DNA of 64,000 nucleotides from Lachnospiraceae bacterium (GTDB lineage Bacteria > Bacillota > Clostridia > Lachnospirales > Lachnospiraceae), in contig AP025573.1 of assembly GCA_022845895.1 (NCBI GenBank), forward strand, positions 2,080,501 to 2,144,500. The letters are read 5' to 3'. Both the position numbers and the translations under genes were made by a program. The notes below the pieces were generated by a model. It was not told where the DNA came from. It made no database searches and saw nothing but the letters and a program-made list of their open reading frames with translations. This document shows, in pieces, positions 9,164-18,589 of this stretch. Numbering within the stretch: the stretch's first letter is position 1; each line of letters begins with the position of its first letter.

Positions 9164-10141
9164 TTATTCTTCCGGCTTTTCAGTCGTGAATAACGCGTTA
9201 ACAAATGTATCTGCTTCAAACTTCTGCAAATCTTCGATCGTCTCTCCTACACCGATATATTTGACCGGTATTCCAAGCTCTGCCTGGATGGCTACCGCGA
9301 TACCTCCCTTAGCGGTCCCGTCCATCTTCGTCAGGATGATACCCGTGATATCGGCGACTTCATTAAACTCTCTGGCCTGCATAAGAGCGTTCTGTCCGGT
9401 CGTGGCATCGAGGACGACAAGCGTCTCCCTGTATGCATCCGGAAATTCTCTGTCAATAATCCGGTTCATCTTCTTCAGCTCTTCCATCAGGTTCTTCTTG
9501 TTGTGGAGCCTGCCCGCCGTATCGCACAGGAGCACGTCCGCATGGCGGGCCTTTGCCGCCGCCACCGCGTCATATACGACAGACGCAGGGTCTGATCCCT
9601 CCTGCCCGCCGATCAGCTCTGCCTGCGCCCGGTCTGCCCATTCCTTCAGCTGCTCCCCTGCAGCAGCGCGGAACGTATCCGCCGCCGCAAGTACCACTTT
9701 TTTATGCCGGCTTCTGAGCTTCCCTGCAAGCTTGCCGATCGTCGTCGTCTTTCCGACGCCGTTTACCCCGATGACCATCACGACAGACGTCCTATCTTCA
9801 AATTCATAAGCAGCCTCACCGATATCCATCTGCTCCTTGATACTGTCGATAAGGAGCTGGCGGCACTCGGACGGCTCTTTGATGTGCATGGCCTTCACCT
9901 TTTCTCTGAGGTCTTCCAGTATGCTGTCTGTCGCCTGGACACCAAGATCTCCCATGATGAGCACTTCTTCCAGCTCCTCATAAAACGCTTCATCAATCTT
10001 GGAGAATCCGCTGAATATGCTGTCCATGCCGGAGATGATGTTGTCTCTCGTCTTTGTCAGGCCTGATACGAGCCGGCTGAAAAATCCTCTCTTCTCTTCA
10101 GATTCCATTGTTTCTTCTTCCATAATCAATTCTTCGGACAT
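9164..10141 (-). CDS. ftsY: Signal recognition particle receptor FtsY
   Basis: SRP receptor GTPase that docks ribosome-SRP complexes at the membrane; 325 residues. A short acidic N-terminal A region (about 1-20, rich in Glu) precedes the helical N domain and the GTPase G domain. Visible motifs are G1 GVNGVGKTTTIGKL, the SRP insertion with DTFRAAAGEQL, G3 DTAGRLHNK, LDATTGQNAL and G4 TKMDGTAKGG. It follows smc by 8 bp with a strong AGGAGG site, the usual rnc-smc-ftsY order of Firmicutes. Confidence 0.97.
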   Translation of the reverse strand: MSEELIMEEETMESEEKRGFFSRLVSGLTKTRDNIISGMDSIFSGFSKIDEAFYEELEEVLIMGDLGVQATDSILEDLREKVKAMHIKEPSECRQLLIDSIKEQMDIGEAAYEFEDRTSVVMVIGVNGVGKTTTIGKLAGKLRSRHKKVVLAAADTFRAAAGEQLKEWADRAQAELIGGQEGSDPASVVYDAVAAAKARHADVLLCDTAGRLHNKKNLMEELKKMNRIIDREFPDAYRETLVVLDATTGQNALMQAREFNEVADITGIILTKMDGTAKGGIAVAIQAELGIPVKYIGVGETIEDLQKFEADTFVNALFTTEKPEE

Positions 10142-10149
10142 AACCCCTC

Positions 10150-13100
10150 CTATTTATCCAGCTGTTCTTCCAGAAGACTTACGGATACCATGGTTGATAT
10201 GCCTTTTTCCTGCATTGTTATTCCGTAAAGCCTGTCTGCAGCTGTCATGGTCCCTCTTCTATGCGTGATAACTATAAATTGTGTATTCTTCGTCAGTTTA
10301 TGCAGATATTTCGCAAATCTTACGACATTGCTGTCATCGAGAGCCGCCTCAATCTCGTCCAGAAGGCAGAATGGCGACGGCTTCAGGTTCTGTATGGCGA
10401 AAAGCAGAGCGATTGCAGTGAGCGCTTTCTCGCCGCCTGACAGCTGCATCATATTCTGCAGCTTCTTGCCCGGCGGCTGAGCGATAATCCGGATTCCGGC
10501 TTCCAGGACATCCTCATCTTCCATCAGCTCAAGCGTGCCTTTGCCTCCGCCAAACAGTTCCTTGAACACATGGTCGAATTCTACCGATATCAGGTCGAAC
10601 TGTTCCCTGAACTGCTTGCGCATAGCCTCATCAAGTTCCTCTATAATCTGCAAGAGCGTGGCTTCCGCCTCGACAAGGTCATCATGCTGGTTTTTCAGGA
10701 ATTCATATCTCTCCGACAGATTCTTATAATCCTCGATGGCATTGACATTGACATCGCCAAGTCCCTTAATCTCACTTTTGAGTACCTGTGTCTGCTTTTT
10801 CATCATTGCAAGGTCCGTAAGCGTCTCATCCCTTATCTCAAGCGCATGGTTGTACGTGACCTCGTATTCTTCCCACATATAATTCATCTGCTTTTCAGAT
10901 GCGTCCTCGTAACTTTCCTTCTGGCTCTCAAGACGGAATATCTCTTTGTCCAGCTCTGACATATGGCGGGACAGGTCTTCCCTTTTCTGGAGGAATACTT
11001 TATGCTTCTTGTTCAAGTCTTCCCGCTCCTGCTTGAACCTTTCAATTTCCTGCTGGATTTCGGTGAACAGCTCTTTTGAATTCAGAATCGTGTCTTTTAA
11101 ATCTTCTATCTGTTCCTGCTTTTCTTCTATCTCTCTGGATGTGCCGCCTTTATTGACTTCAAGCTCACTTAACTCTTCCTGGAACTTGACGATCTCGTCT
11201 TTTATACGTTCCGTATTTTCAAGCAGGAACGCATATTTCTGCTCAAGGCCCGCATAAGCCAGATGGATTTCTTCCGCGGCTTTCTGCTTCCGGCTCTCCT
11301 CTTCCCGCACGCCTTCCAGAATCTTCTGCTCTTCCTCTATTCTGTCAGTGAGCTCCTTTTCGAGGCTTTCCGAAGTATCAAGCTCTACATTGATGGACTC
11401 CTGATTGTCGATGATATCCGTAATCTGCCCGTCCAGCTCCCCGGCTTCCTTTGTCAGGGCTGAGGCGGAATTTCTGGCAGAACGGATTCTCGCCTCCGCC
11501 TGGTCTACGTTCATCTTCGCCGTATTCTGGATGACATATGCTTTCTGCAGACTGCTTTTCAGCTCTTCAAGCCTGTCATAATACCCGGCACGCTCCTGCC
11601 GCAGCGCATCGGAGGCCGCCTCCAGCTCGTCCATCTCCTTCTTGAGATGTCGGACCGTCTTTTCAAATTCTTCTATCTCACGGCGCCTGCTCAGCAGATT
11701 GCTGGAATTCTTGAAAGCTCCCCCGGTCATGGATCCACCCGGATTGATCAGCTCTCCTTCCAACGTTACGATACGGATAGACTGCCTGTACTTGCGTGCG
11801 ATGGCTATGCCATGGTCGATGTGGTCCACGACAAGCGTTCTCCCGAGGAGATATTCTGCCAGCCCTTGGAATCGTTCCTCCACCTTGACGAGCTTATCCG
11901 CGGTCCCGACCACGCCGGGCTCTTTCAGCGCTTCCTGCCTGTAGATTCCACCGTTGGCCTTGATGCTTGTAAGCGGAAGGAACGTCGCCCTCCCGAACCT
12001 GTTCTGTTTCAGGAACTGGATCATGCGTTTCGCCGTGTCCTCATCTGCCGTGACAATGTTCTGTATGCTTCCGCCAAGCGCAGTCTCTACGGCTATCTCA
12101 TAATCCTTGCCGACTTTGATGATATCTGCCACGACTCCGAGAAGCCCTTGTTCCTTCTCTCTGTTGTCCATCACTTTCCGGATGCTGTTGCCGTAGCCGT
12201 CATACCGTTCCGTGATATTTTTTAGAGACTCGAGCCTGGACTGCTCCCTGTGGTATGCGGTCTGTCCGATGCGGAACTGCTCGGTCTGTCCCGCCAGCTT
12301 ATCCTGAAGTTCCTTAATCTTGTCGTCGTATGTACTGCTCTCTTCGGTCAGTTCGATAATCTGGCCTGAAATCTCTTCCAGCTCATTACGGAACCTCTCC
12401 AGGTGTACTTCCTGCTCGGCGGCCTCTTTCACAGACTCCGCCGCCTGATCGTTCATCTGGCTTTTCCTCACCTGTATCTGTTCCAGCATCGTATCATAGC
12501 GCTGGATCTTGGCCTTGGTGGATGCTCTGTTGTTCAGCAGTTCGATGATGTCCTTCTTGTTGCTGTCTATAGAAGCCGTCAGCGTCGCTATCTTCGTCTC
12601 TACTTCAATGAGCTGTGCTCTGGCGTCACGTTCCAGCCTGCCCTTTTCATCCAGTTCCGCCTGGATGCTCTCCTGCTCTTTCACAAGTTCGGAAAGCTGC
12701 TTTTCCCTCTCCGCAATCTCGCTCTCGATCGTCTTGGCCCGCTGGTCGTAATGTTCATCGTTCATATGCGCGCTGTGGATCTGCTCCTTTAACAGCGCAA
12801 TCTGGTTCTCCAGCTGCTGCTTCAGCATATTTGTCTCATTCAGCTGGCTTTTTGCCTTTTCTATCGATGCGTCGATGCTGTCTACCTGTTCTTCTACCGA
12901 TTCATACTCTGACTTCATCTCATCATAGCGGCCGCCGGCGTCATCAAGCTCCGCATGTGCGGTTTCAAGCTTGTCGTCTATCCCCTTTATCTGGTCGCTT
13001 AACCGTCTCGTCTCCAGCAGAAACATATTGATGTCATACTTCTTCAGCACTTCCTTCTTCTTCAGGTATTCTCGTGCCTTTTCCGCCTGCCTCTCAAGAG

Positions 13101-13710
13101 GGCCTACCTGTTTTTCCAGCTCAGACAGTATATCGTTGACCCTGAGAAGGTTCTGCCGTTCCTCCTCCAGTTTCTTCACGGACATGTTCTTGCGCCGTTT
13201 GAACTTTACGATGCCGGCCGCCTCGTCGAACAATTCCCGGCGTTCTTCCGGCTTGCCGCTCAATATCTTATCAATCTGTCCCTGACCGATGATCGAATAT
13301 CCTTCCTTTCCGATCCCGGTATCGTAGAACAGCTCGTTGACATCCTTAAGGCGGCAGGCGCCGCCGTTGATCAGATATTCACTCTCTCCCGAACGGTAGA
13401 GCTTTCTGGCCACCGTCACTTCCTCGTAGTCTATCGGAAGATGATGGTCTGAATTATCCAGAGTGATTGCTACAGATGCGTAGCTCAGAGGCTTCCGGTT
13501 CTCTGTTCCCGAAAAGATGACATCCTGCATGCTGCCTCCGCGCAGCTGCTTGACCCTCTGTTCGCCAAGCACCCACCGGACCGCATCCGCGACATTGCTT
13601 TTCCCGCTCCCGTTCGGCCCTACGATTGCTGTTATGCCGTTGTGGAAATCAAATTTTATCTTATGTGCAAATGACTTGAATCCCTGCACTTCTATGCTCT
13701 TTAAATACAT
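10150..13710 (-). CDS. smc: Chromosome partition protein SMC
   Basis: Condensin ATPase that compacts and segregates the chromosome with ScpA and ScpB; 1186 residues, full length. An N-terminal head has Walker A GPNGSGKSN (about 32-40); a long coiled coil runs from about 170 to 500; the hinge (about 510-690) has the glycine-rich GGSMTGGAF; a second coiled coil leads to the C-terminal head with the LSGGEKALTAIAL signature and Walker B FCLLDEIEAALDD. It starts 7 bp after rnc and ends 8 bp before ftsY, so all three are cotranscribed. Confidence 0.98.
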   Translation of the reverse strand: MYLKSIEVQGFKSFAHKIKFDFHNGITAIVGPNGSGKSNVADAVRWVLGEQRVKQLRGGSMQDVIFSGTENRKPLSYASVAITLDNSDHHLPIDYEEVTVARKLYRSGESEYLINGGACRLKDVNELFYDTGIGKEGYSIIGQGQIDKILSGKPEERRELFDEAAGIVKFKRRKNMSVKKLEEERQNLLRVNDILSELEKQVGPLERQAEKAREYLKKKEVLKKYDINMFLLETRRLSDQIKGIDDKLETAHAELDDAGGRYDEMKSEYESVEEQVDSIDASIEKAKSQLNETNMLKQQLENQIALLKEQIHSAHMNDEHYDQRAKTIESEIAEREKQLSELVKEQESIQAELDEKGRLERDARAQLIEVETKIATLTASIDSNKKDIIELLNNRASTKAKIQRYDTMLEQIQVRKSQMNDQAAESVKEAAEQEVHLERFRNELEEISGQIIELTEESSTYDDKIKELQDKLAGQTEQFRIGQTAYHREQSRLESLKNITERYDGYGNSIRKVMDNREKEQGLLGVVADIIKVGKDYEIAVETALGGSIQNIVTADEDTAKRMIQFLKQNRFGRATFLPLTSIKANGGIYRQEALKEPGVVGTADKLVKVEERFQGLAEYLLGRTLVVDHIDHGIAIARKYRQSIRIVTLEGELINPGGSMTGGAFKNSSNLLSRRREIEEFEKTVRHLKKEMDELEAASDALRQERAGYYDRLEELKSSLQKAYVIQNTAKMNVDQAEARIRSARNSASALTKEAGELDGQITDIIDNQESINVELDTSESLEKELTDRIEEEQKILEGVREEESRKQKAAEEIHLAYAGLEQKYAFLLENTERIKDEIVKFQEELSELEVNKGGTSREIEEKQEQIEDLKDTILNSKELFTEIQQEIERFKQEREDLNKKHKVFLQKREDLSRHMSELDKEIFRLESQKESYEDASEKQMNYMWEEYEVTYNHALEIRDETLTDLAMMKKQTQVLKSEIKGLGDVNVNAIEDYKNLSERYEFLKNQHDDLVEAEATLLQIIEELDEAMRKQFREQFDLISVEFDHVFKELFGGGKGTLELMEDEDVLEAGIRIIAQPPGKKLQNMMQLSGGEKALTAIALLFAIQNLKPSPFCLLDEIEAALDDSNVVRFAKYLHKLTKNTQFIVITHRRGTMTAADRLYGITMQEKGISTMVSVSLLEEQLDK

Positions 13711-13717
13711 ACTCCAC

Positions 13718-14413
13718 CTACTTTATGTTCTTCTCGTGCAGCTTCAGAATACTTTGATAGGCAGCTTCCTGCTCGGCCGCCTTCTTCGTCCGTCCGCGTC
13801 CCGTACCGTACTCTTCCTCTCCGATGTGTACGGATACAAGGAAAGATTTGTCGTGGTCAGGGCCCTCTTCTCCAATAAGATGATATGTTATCACATCCTT
13901 AAAGTTGGCCTGTACAATCTCCTGCAGGATAGTCTTGCTATCAAAAAAGAGTTTCTTGTTCTCCAGGTCCCTCAGAATAAACCGTTCGATAAACTCTTTC
14001 GCATTAGCAAAACCACCATCTATATATATCGCTCCGATCAGAGCTTCCATCGCGTCAGACGTGATAGACTCCCTCTTGCGCCCTCCTGTCGCATCCTCGC
14101 CCTTTCCAAGCAGAAGAAAATCTCCAATCTGTATCTCTCTGGCGCAGAACGCCAGTGCAGGCTCACATACCATTCCGGCTCTCGTCTTAGTCAGTTCCCC
14201 TTCCGGCATCTTCGTGTGCTCATAGAACAAGAATTCGCTGGATACGAGTTCCAGCACCGCGTCGCCGAGGAATTCGAGCCGTTCGTTACATTCATACTTG
14301 TGCAGATGCTGCTCATTGGCATATGAACTGTGCATCATCGCCTTTTTCAGCAGGCCGAAATCCTTGAATGTGTAGCCGATTCTATTTTCCAGTTGCTTCA
14401 GATCCTGATTCAT
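13718..14413 (-). CDS. rnc: Ribonuclease III
   Basis: Double-strand-specific endoribonuclease for rRNA and mRNA processing; 231 residues from the ATG at 14413. The catalytic signature NERLEFLGDAVLELV and the second acidic site region with SDAMEALIGAIYIDGG form the nuclease domain (about 1-155), followed by a dsRNA-binding domain ending in GRTKKAAEQEAAYQSIL. An upstream in-frame ATG at 14464 would place the start before the acpP terminator; 14413 (MNQDLKQ) has GAGGAG at good spacing and gives the family length. Confidence 0.96.
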   Translation of the reverse strand: MNQDLKQLENRIGYTFKDFGLLKKAMMHSSYANEQHLHKYECNERLEFLGDAVLELVSSEFLFYEHTKMPEGELTKTRAGMVCEPALAFCAREIQIGDFLLLGKGEDATGGRKRESITSDAMEALIGAIYIDGGFANAKEFIERFILRDLENKKLFFDSKTILQEIVQANFKDVITYHLIGEEGPDHDKSFLVSVHIGEEEYGTGRGRTKKAAEQEAAYQSILKLHEKNIK

Positions 14414-14436
14414 ATCGCTGCTCTCCTCATAATGCG

Positions 14437-14458
14437 AAAAAGCCCTACCGGGCTTTTT
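14437..14458 (-). terminator. Hairpin terminator between acpP and rnc
   Basis: AAAAAGCCC / GGGCTTTTT with a four-base loop. It follows the acpP stop and lies just upstream of the rnc start, and probably uncouples very high acpP expression from rnc-smc-ftsY. Read-through or a further promoter must feed rnc. Confidence 0.85.
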
Positions 14459-14473
14459 ACGCATCTTATATGC

Positions 14474-14707
14474 CTAGTTATTTGTCGCATTTTTAATCTG
14501 TTCCACCGCATCGCCTACTGATACGATCTTCTCCGCATCATCATTATCGATTTCGATATCAAAGGTCTCTTCTATTCCCATAATTATCTGGAAAATATCT
14601 AAGGAATCAGCCCCCAAATCATCTACAAAAGTCGTCTCCATTGTAATGTCCCCTGCCTCAACATTCAATACATCTGCAATGATTTCCTGTAACTTTTCAA
14701 ATTCCAT
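14474..14707 (-). CDS. acpP: Acyl carrier protein
   Basis: Carries fatty acyl chains on a phosphopantetheine arm; 77 residues, very acidic. The attachment serine is Ser35 in DDLGADSLDIF, the family signature. It lies 35 bp after plsX and is followed by its own terminator. Lipid-precursor genes upstream and rnc-smc-ftsY downstream form the standard Firmicute order. Confidence 0.98.
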   Translation of the reverse strand: MEFEKLQEIIADVLNVEAGDITMETTFVDDLGADSLDIFQIIMGIEETFDIEIDNDDAEKIVSVGDAVEQIKNATNN

Positions 14708-14742
14708 ACCATTTCTTCCTTTCTTATTCCATAGAGTAGTCT

Positions 14743-15765
14743 TTATTCAGCGGATGCAGCATCCGTTTGAATACAATTTTTAATCTTTTCATTAATCCTC
14801 TGCCGCTTGAACGTAACACACTGTATCAACGTATTCGTGACTTCCTTAGACTTTGAACTTCCGTGTGTCTTTACCACCAGCCCGTTCAGGCCAAGCAGAG
14901 GCGCCCCGCCGTGCTCGCTTGCATCAAACGCCTTCAGCGTCTCTTTCAAGGCCGGCTTGACAAGGAGTGCTCCGATTTTGCTCCTCAGGCTTGTCATCAT
15001 TCCTGCTTTCACCTTTTTGATGAGGACATCTCCTACCCCTTCATAAAGCTTAAGTATGATATTTCCCGCAAAAGCCTCGCACACGATGACGTCTGCCACC
15101 CCGTGAGGGATATCCCTCGCTTCTACGCTTCCGATAAAATGAATGCCTTGCGTCTCCTTCAGGAGGGGGAACGTCTCTTTTACAAGCGCATTGCCCTTCT
15201 CTTCTTCTGCCCCGATATTGACTATCCCGACCCTGGGACGTTCCACGCCCATGATACTCTCCATGTAGATGGATCCCATCTTGGCAAACTGTACGAGATG
15301 TGACGGCCTTGCATCCACATTGGCCCCACAGTCTATCAGGAGGGAAACCCCTGTCTTTGTCGGGATGAGCGGCGCAAGCGGCGGCCTCTCTACTCCTTTG
15401 ATTCTTCCGACGAGCGTCTGCCCTCCGACGAGGATGGCACCCGAGCTTCCCGCTGACACGAAAGCGTCTGCCTCGCCGGCTTTTACCATCTTCATGCCGA
15501 CAACGATGGAAGAGTCCTTTTTTCTGCGTATGGCATTGACCGGGGGTTCTGCCGTCTCTATCACCTCTGTGGCATTCACGATTTCAATCTGGCTTCTGTC
15601 GTAGCTTAAGCCTTCCAGCTCCTTTTGGATGGCCTCTTCCTTACCGACGAGATAGACTTTGATACTTTTCTCTCTGGCAACGGCATCCACAGCACCCTTG
15701 ACCATTTCGGCCGGGGCATTGTCACCGCCCATGGCATCCAGCGCTACTCTTGTAATTTCAGTCAT
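14743..15765 (-). CDS. plsX: Phosphate acyltransferase PlsX
   Basis: Makes acyl-phosphate from acyl-ACP for phospholipid synthesis by PlsY; 340 residues. The N terminus VALDAMGGDNAP is the family signature; IETAEPPVNAIRRKKDSS and SAGSSGAIL follow, with CEAFAGNIILKLYEG near the C terminus. It is a soluble, membrane-associated enzyme. In related genomes plsX usually follows rpmF directly; here a 7-kb kdp block separates them, and plsX has kept its own promoter at 15796-15824. Confidence 0.97.
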   Translation of the reverse strand: MTEITRVALDAMGGDNAPAEMVKGAVDAVAREKSIKVYLVGKEEAIQKELEGLSYDRSQIEIVNATEVIETAEPPVNAIRRKKDSSIVVGMKMVKAGEADAFVSAGSSGAILVGGQTLVGRIKGVERPPLAPLIPTKTGVSLLIDCGANVDARPSHLVQFAKMGSIYMESIMGVERPRVGIVNIGAEEEKGNALVKETFPLLKETQGIHFIGSVEARDIPHGVADVIVCEAFAGNIILKLYEGVGDVLIKKVKAGMMTSLRSKIGALLVKPALKETLKAFDASEHGGAPLLGLNGLVVKTHGSSKSKEVTNTLIQCVTFKRQRINEKIKNCIQTDAASAE

Positions 15766-15783
15766 TCTTTCTTCCTCCCAGCA

Positions 15784-15824
15784 CTACTAGGATTAATTCT
15801 ACTAGACATCCCTCTAAAAATCAA
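15784..15824 (-). promoter_or_regulatory. plsX promoter at the edge of the kdp block
   Basis: Minus strand TTGATT at 15824-15819, a 17-bp spacer and TAGAAT at 15801-15796. A direct repeat CTAGTAG (15805-15799 and 15790-15784, 15 bp apart) overlaps the -10 and start region and could be a regulator site. The -35 abuts the stop codon of the upstream KdpD paralogue. Confidence 0.6.
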
Positions 15825-17864
15825 TCATTTTGTGAAAGAATTACGTGCCATATCTTCCATCTTCTGAATCCTTTCAAACACAAGTGCAGCCTCCCCCAGC
15901 ATTGCACATATCAAATCATATTCAAATGTTCCTATTTCTCTTCTTTCCTCCAATACCATCCCTACGACTGCCGACACATTGTCACTGTCCATGACAGGGA
16001 GATAGATGGCTTTGGCGTTTGGCAGCGTATGTGTCGTACATCCGGCACGGTGGCCGTTTTCAAATACCCAGGCCGCTACCGCCCGTTCCTCTTTGGACGT
16101 ATAATCTCGTATCAGCCTGTCCCTGCATTGACTGTCAATACCGCTTCTCAGGTAGATAGAAGGCTCCTGTATCTGCATGCCTGACTTCATATATACGATA
16201 ACGGTAAAGTTCATGAGCTTCTGGATTTGTGATGCCAGTTCATTGCCGATCTCTTTCCGGCTCTTTACACGCCTGAGCTTCTTGCTGTTCATAAGCAGTA
16301 TCTCCGTGCGGTATGCCCGTTTGGCATTCTCCTCATTCTGCTTCTGAATCTTCGACATGTTCCACGACGTCAGGAGGCTCACCGCGAACATCATGGCAAA
16401 AGTCAGCGGATAGCTCGCGTCATATGCCTGGAGGCTATAGTGGGGCATGGTGAAAAAATAGTTGAAGAGCAGCACGCTTAAGACAGACGCCAGCACCGAA
16501 CATACATAGCCCTGTGTATTGATTGCGGTCAGCATGACGCCCAGCAGATATGCCATTATAATATTGGCCTCTGTCATCTGCAGGCGGCTGAGAAGAAGCC
16601 CGGCTGCTGTGCTTGCCGCCATCATTATCCCCATGATTATAAAGTCGGAACCCTTCACGCTTTTAAGGCCTTTTCCCGCACCGGCGGCGACAGAGACTTT
16701 CTGTCCGATGCCGCTTTGAAGATCCGGTATGATATAGACATCCAGCGATGGCGCATATTGATTCAGACTCTCGACAAGCGTCTTTCTTGTCTGCCCAAAC
16801 AGAATCCTGTGTGCCGTCCTGCCCATGACGATCTTCGTCACATTGCTGACCTTGGCATATTGCGCAATCTGCCTCGCCACATCCTCGCCGTTTACAGTTA
16901 CGATCTTCGCTCCTAACGACCTTGCAAGACGTATGTTGTCGTCTCTTCGTCTTTTCACTTTTTCGTCTGCATTCTGAAGGCTTCTCGTCTCTACGTACAG
17001 AGCGGTAAACTCTGCATGGAACGCATAGGCAAGACGAGCCGCCGCACGGATTACCTTTGCATTGGACGGCGCAGGAGATATGCAGGTCAGCACATGTTCG
17101 CCGGTAGAAAACCCGCTGCTCCCCAGTCGTTTCTTCTCTTCCTCCGCAAGGTGGTTCACCCGGTCTGCCATCCGCCGCAGGGCTATCTCACGCAGCGCTA
17201 CAAGCTTATCCCTCGTAAAGAAATTCTGGAGTGCCCTCTGGGCCTGCATGCCCTGATATATCTTGCCTTCCTTCATGCGCTGGATAAGGTCTTCCGGTTC
17301 GATGTCTACCAGTTTTACCTGCTCTGCCTTGTCAAAAATGCTGTCCGGTATCCTCTCTTTCATCTGAATCGTAGTTATGCTTGCAATGTTGTCATTGAGG
17401 CTTTCCAGATGCTGGATATTGACCGTCGTATATACATTTATCCCGTGCTCCAGCAGTTCTTCGATATCCTGGTATCTTTTCTGATGGCGGCAGCCCGGTG
17501 CATTCGTATGAGCCAGCTCATCGACCAGAAGGACTTTCGGCCTGCGCTTTAGAGCCGCATCCAAGTCAAACTCCCGTATCTTTACTCCTTTATAATCCAC
17601 CATCAGAAAAGGAATCTGTTCTATACCGTTAAGCAGGGCAGCCGTCTCCGGACGGGCATGTGGCTCTACGTATCCTGCCACTACATCGACATGGCTGCGC
17701 TGAAGTTCCCTGGCGGCCTCCAGCATCTCATACGTCTTGCCGGTTCCGGCCGCATACCCGAGAAATATCTTAAGCTTTCCAAATGATTTTCGATGTACCT
17801 TTTCTTCTTCCGCCTGAATCTTTTCAAGCATTTCTTTTGAACTTGGCCTTTTGTCGCTATTCAT
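15825..17864 (-). CDS. Kinase-less KdpD paralogue (KdpD, USP, membrane and GAF domains only)
   Basis: A 679-residue membrane protein homologous to the first three quarters of KdpD. Walker A GYAAGTGKT and Walker B VLLVDELAHTN are intact; a universal-stress-protein domain, four DUF4118-like membrane helices and a GAF domain follow. The protein ends in ARNSFTK, about 15 residues before the point where the full KdpD reaches its phosphoacceptor His, so it has no dimerisation/phosphotransfer or ATPase kinase domain. The c-di-AMP-type motif is altered: SPA-X20-FTALY instead of SPS. The start at 17864 has AAGGAGG; a longer frame begins at 17888. It is the last gene of the kdpFABC operon. I infer a regulatory partner or decoy of KdpD. 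No remnant of a kinase domain is seen downstream, so this looks like a stable form rather than a fresh truncation. Confidence 0.85.
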   Translation of the reverse strand: MNSDKRPSSKEMLEKIQAEEEKVHRKSFGKLKIFLGYAAGTGKTYEMLEAARELQRSHVDVVAGYVEPHARPETAALLNGIEQIPFLMVDYKGVKIREFDLDAALKRRPKVLLVDELAHTNAPGCRHQKRYQDIEELLEHGINVYTTVNIQHLESLNDNIASITTIQMKERIPDSIFDKAEQVKLVDIEPEDLIQRMKEGKIYQGMQAQRALQNFFTRDKLVALREIALRRMADRVNHLAEEEKKRLGSSGFSTGEHVLTCISPAPSNAKVIRAAARLAYAFHAEFTALYVETRSLQNADEKVKRRRDDNIRLARSLGAKIVTVNGEDVARQIAQYAKVSNVTKIVMGRTAHRILFGQTRKTLVESLNQYAPSLDVYIIPDLQSGIGQKVSVAAGAGKGLKSVKGSDFIIMGIMMAASTAAGLLLSRLQMTEANIIMAYLLGVMLTAINTQGYVCSVLASVLSVLLFNYFFTMPHYSLQAYDASYPLTFAMMFAVSLLTSWNMSKIQKQNEENAKRAYRTEILLMNSKKLRRVKSRKEIGNELASQIQKLMNFTVIVYMKSGMQIQEPSIYLRSGIDSQCRDRLIRDYTSKEERAVAAWVFENGHRAGCTTHTLPNAKAIYLPVMDSDNVSAVVGMVLEERREIGTFEYDLICAMLGEAALVFERIQKMEDMARNSFTK

Positions 17865-17891
17865 CTGCATCCTCCTTTTCATACGCAAAAG

Positions 17892-17925
17892 AACTGCCGC
17901 CAGCCATTGTAGACTGACGACAGTT
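17892..17925 (-). terminator. Hairpin between kdpC and the short kdpD
   Basis: AACTGTCGTCAG pairs with CTGGCGGCAGTT across a 10-base loop, followed on the minus strand by TCTTTTGCG. The T run is short, so it may be a partial terminator or mRNA-stability element that lowers expression of the KdpD paralogue relative to KdpABC. Confidence 0.55.
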
Positions 17926-17929
17926 AAGA

Positions 17930-18577
17930 CTATATCTCTCCAAGCGCCTTGGCGACTTCAAGATTGCATTTCAGGACATTGACTCTCTCATGCCCGAACA
18001 CGCCCAGCGTCTTGCCGGCTGTATTGCGGCTTACGATATCTTCAAGTTCCCTTTCACTCAGCCCGGTAGCTTCAGCGATGGCAGGAATCTGTATCTTCGC
18101 CGATTCCGGGGTGATGTCAGGATCCATGCCGGATCCTGATGCAGTCAGGAGGTCGGCGGGAATCTCTCCCTTCTTTACATCCGGATGCTCTTTAAGGAAT
18201 TGTTCCACAGAGTCTTCTACCCGTTTCTTCAGCTCCTCATTCGAAGGGGCCAGGTTTGAACCGCCGGAGCCGACACCCGCATATGTGCCGTCTTCTTTAT
18301 CCTCCTGCGTATATACGTTATAATTGACCCCTGATACCCTGCCCTGGAAATATCTTGCGTCACCGGAAAAGTCCTGCCCTACAATCGCAGAACCTATCGC
18401 CTTGTCAGATTCTGTTGTCTTTTCACCTTCTGCGGTCACAAGGCTTCCATTCGCCTGATGCGGGAAGACTGCCTGCCCAATCCCGGTCAGTGCCGCAGGA
18501 TATGCAAGCCCGCAGACGACCAGCATCAGTACGGTCAGCATCACAGCACTTTTCAGATATTTTAAAAATGATTTCAT
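17930..18577 (-). CDS. kdpC: KdpC subunit of the potassium-transporting ATPase
   Basis: Membrane-anchored subunit that stabilises the KdpFABC complex; 215 residues, slightly long for the family (about 190). One N-terminal membrane helix (about 12-34) is followed by the family stretch LTGIGQAVFPHQANGSL and the extracellular domain with DPDITPESAKIQIPAIA. The C terminus LGVFGHERVNVLKCNLEVAK is typical. The extra length is a loop around residues 90-130. It lies 12 bp after kdpB. Confidence 0.96.
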   Translation of the reverse strand: MKSFLKYLKSAVMLTVLMLVVCGLAYPAALTGIGQAVFPHQANGSLVTAEGEKTTESDKAIGSAIVGQDFSGDARYFQGRVSGVNYNVYTQEDKEDGTYAGVGSGGSNLAPSNEELKKRVEDSVEQFLKEHPDVKKGEIPADLLTASGSGMDPDITPESAKIQIPAIAEATGLSERELEDIVSRNTAGKTLGVFGHERVNVLKCNLEVAKALGEI

Positions 18578-18589
18578 TGTATTTCCCTC

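Noticed and set aside
15766..15824. Relic of a kinase domain after the short KdpD
   Set aside because: The 59 bp hold only the plsX promoter and ribosome site; no reading frame resembles a histidine kinase.
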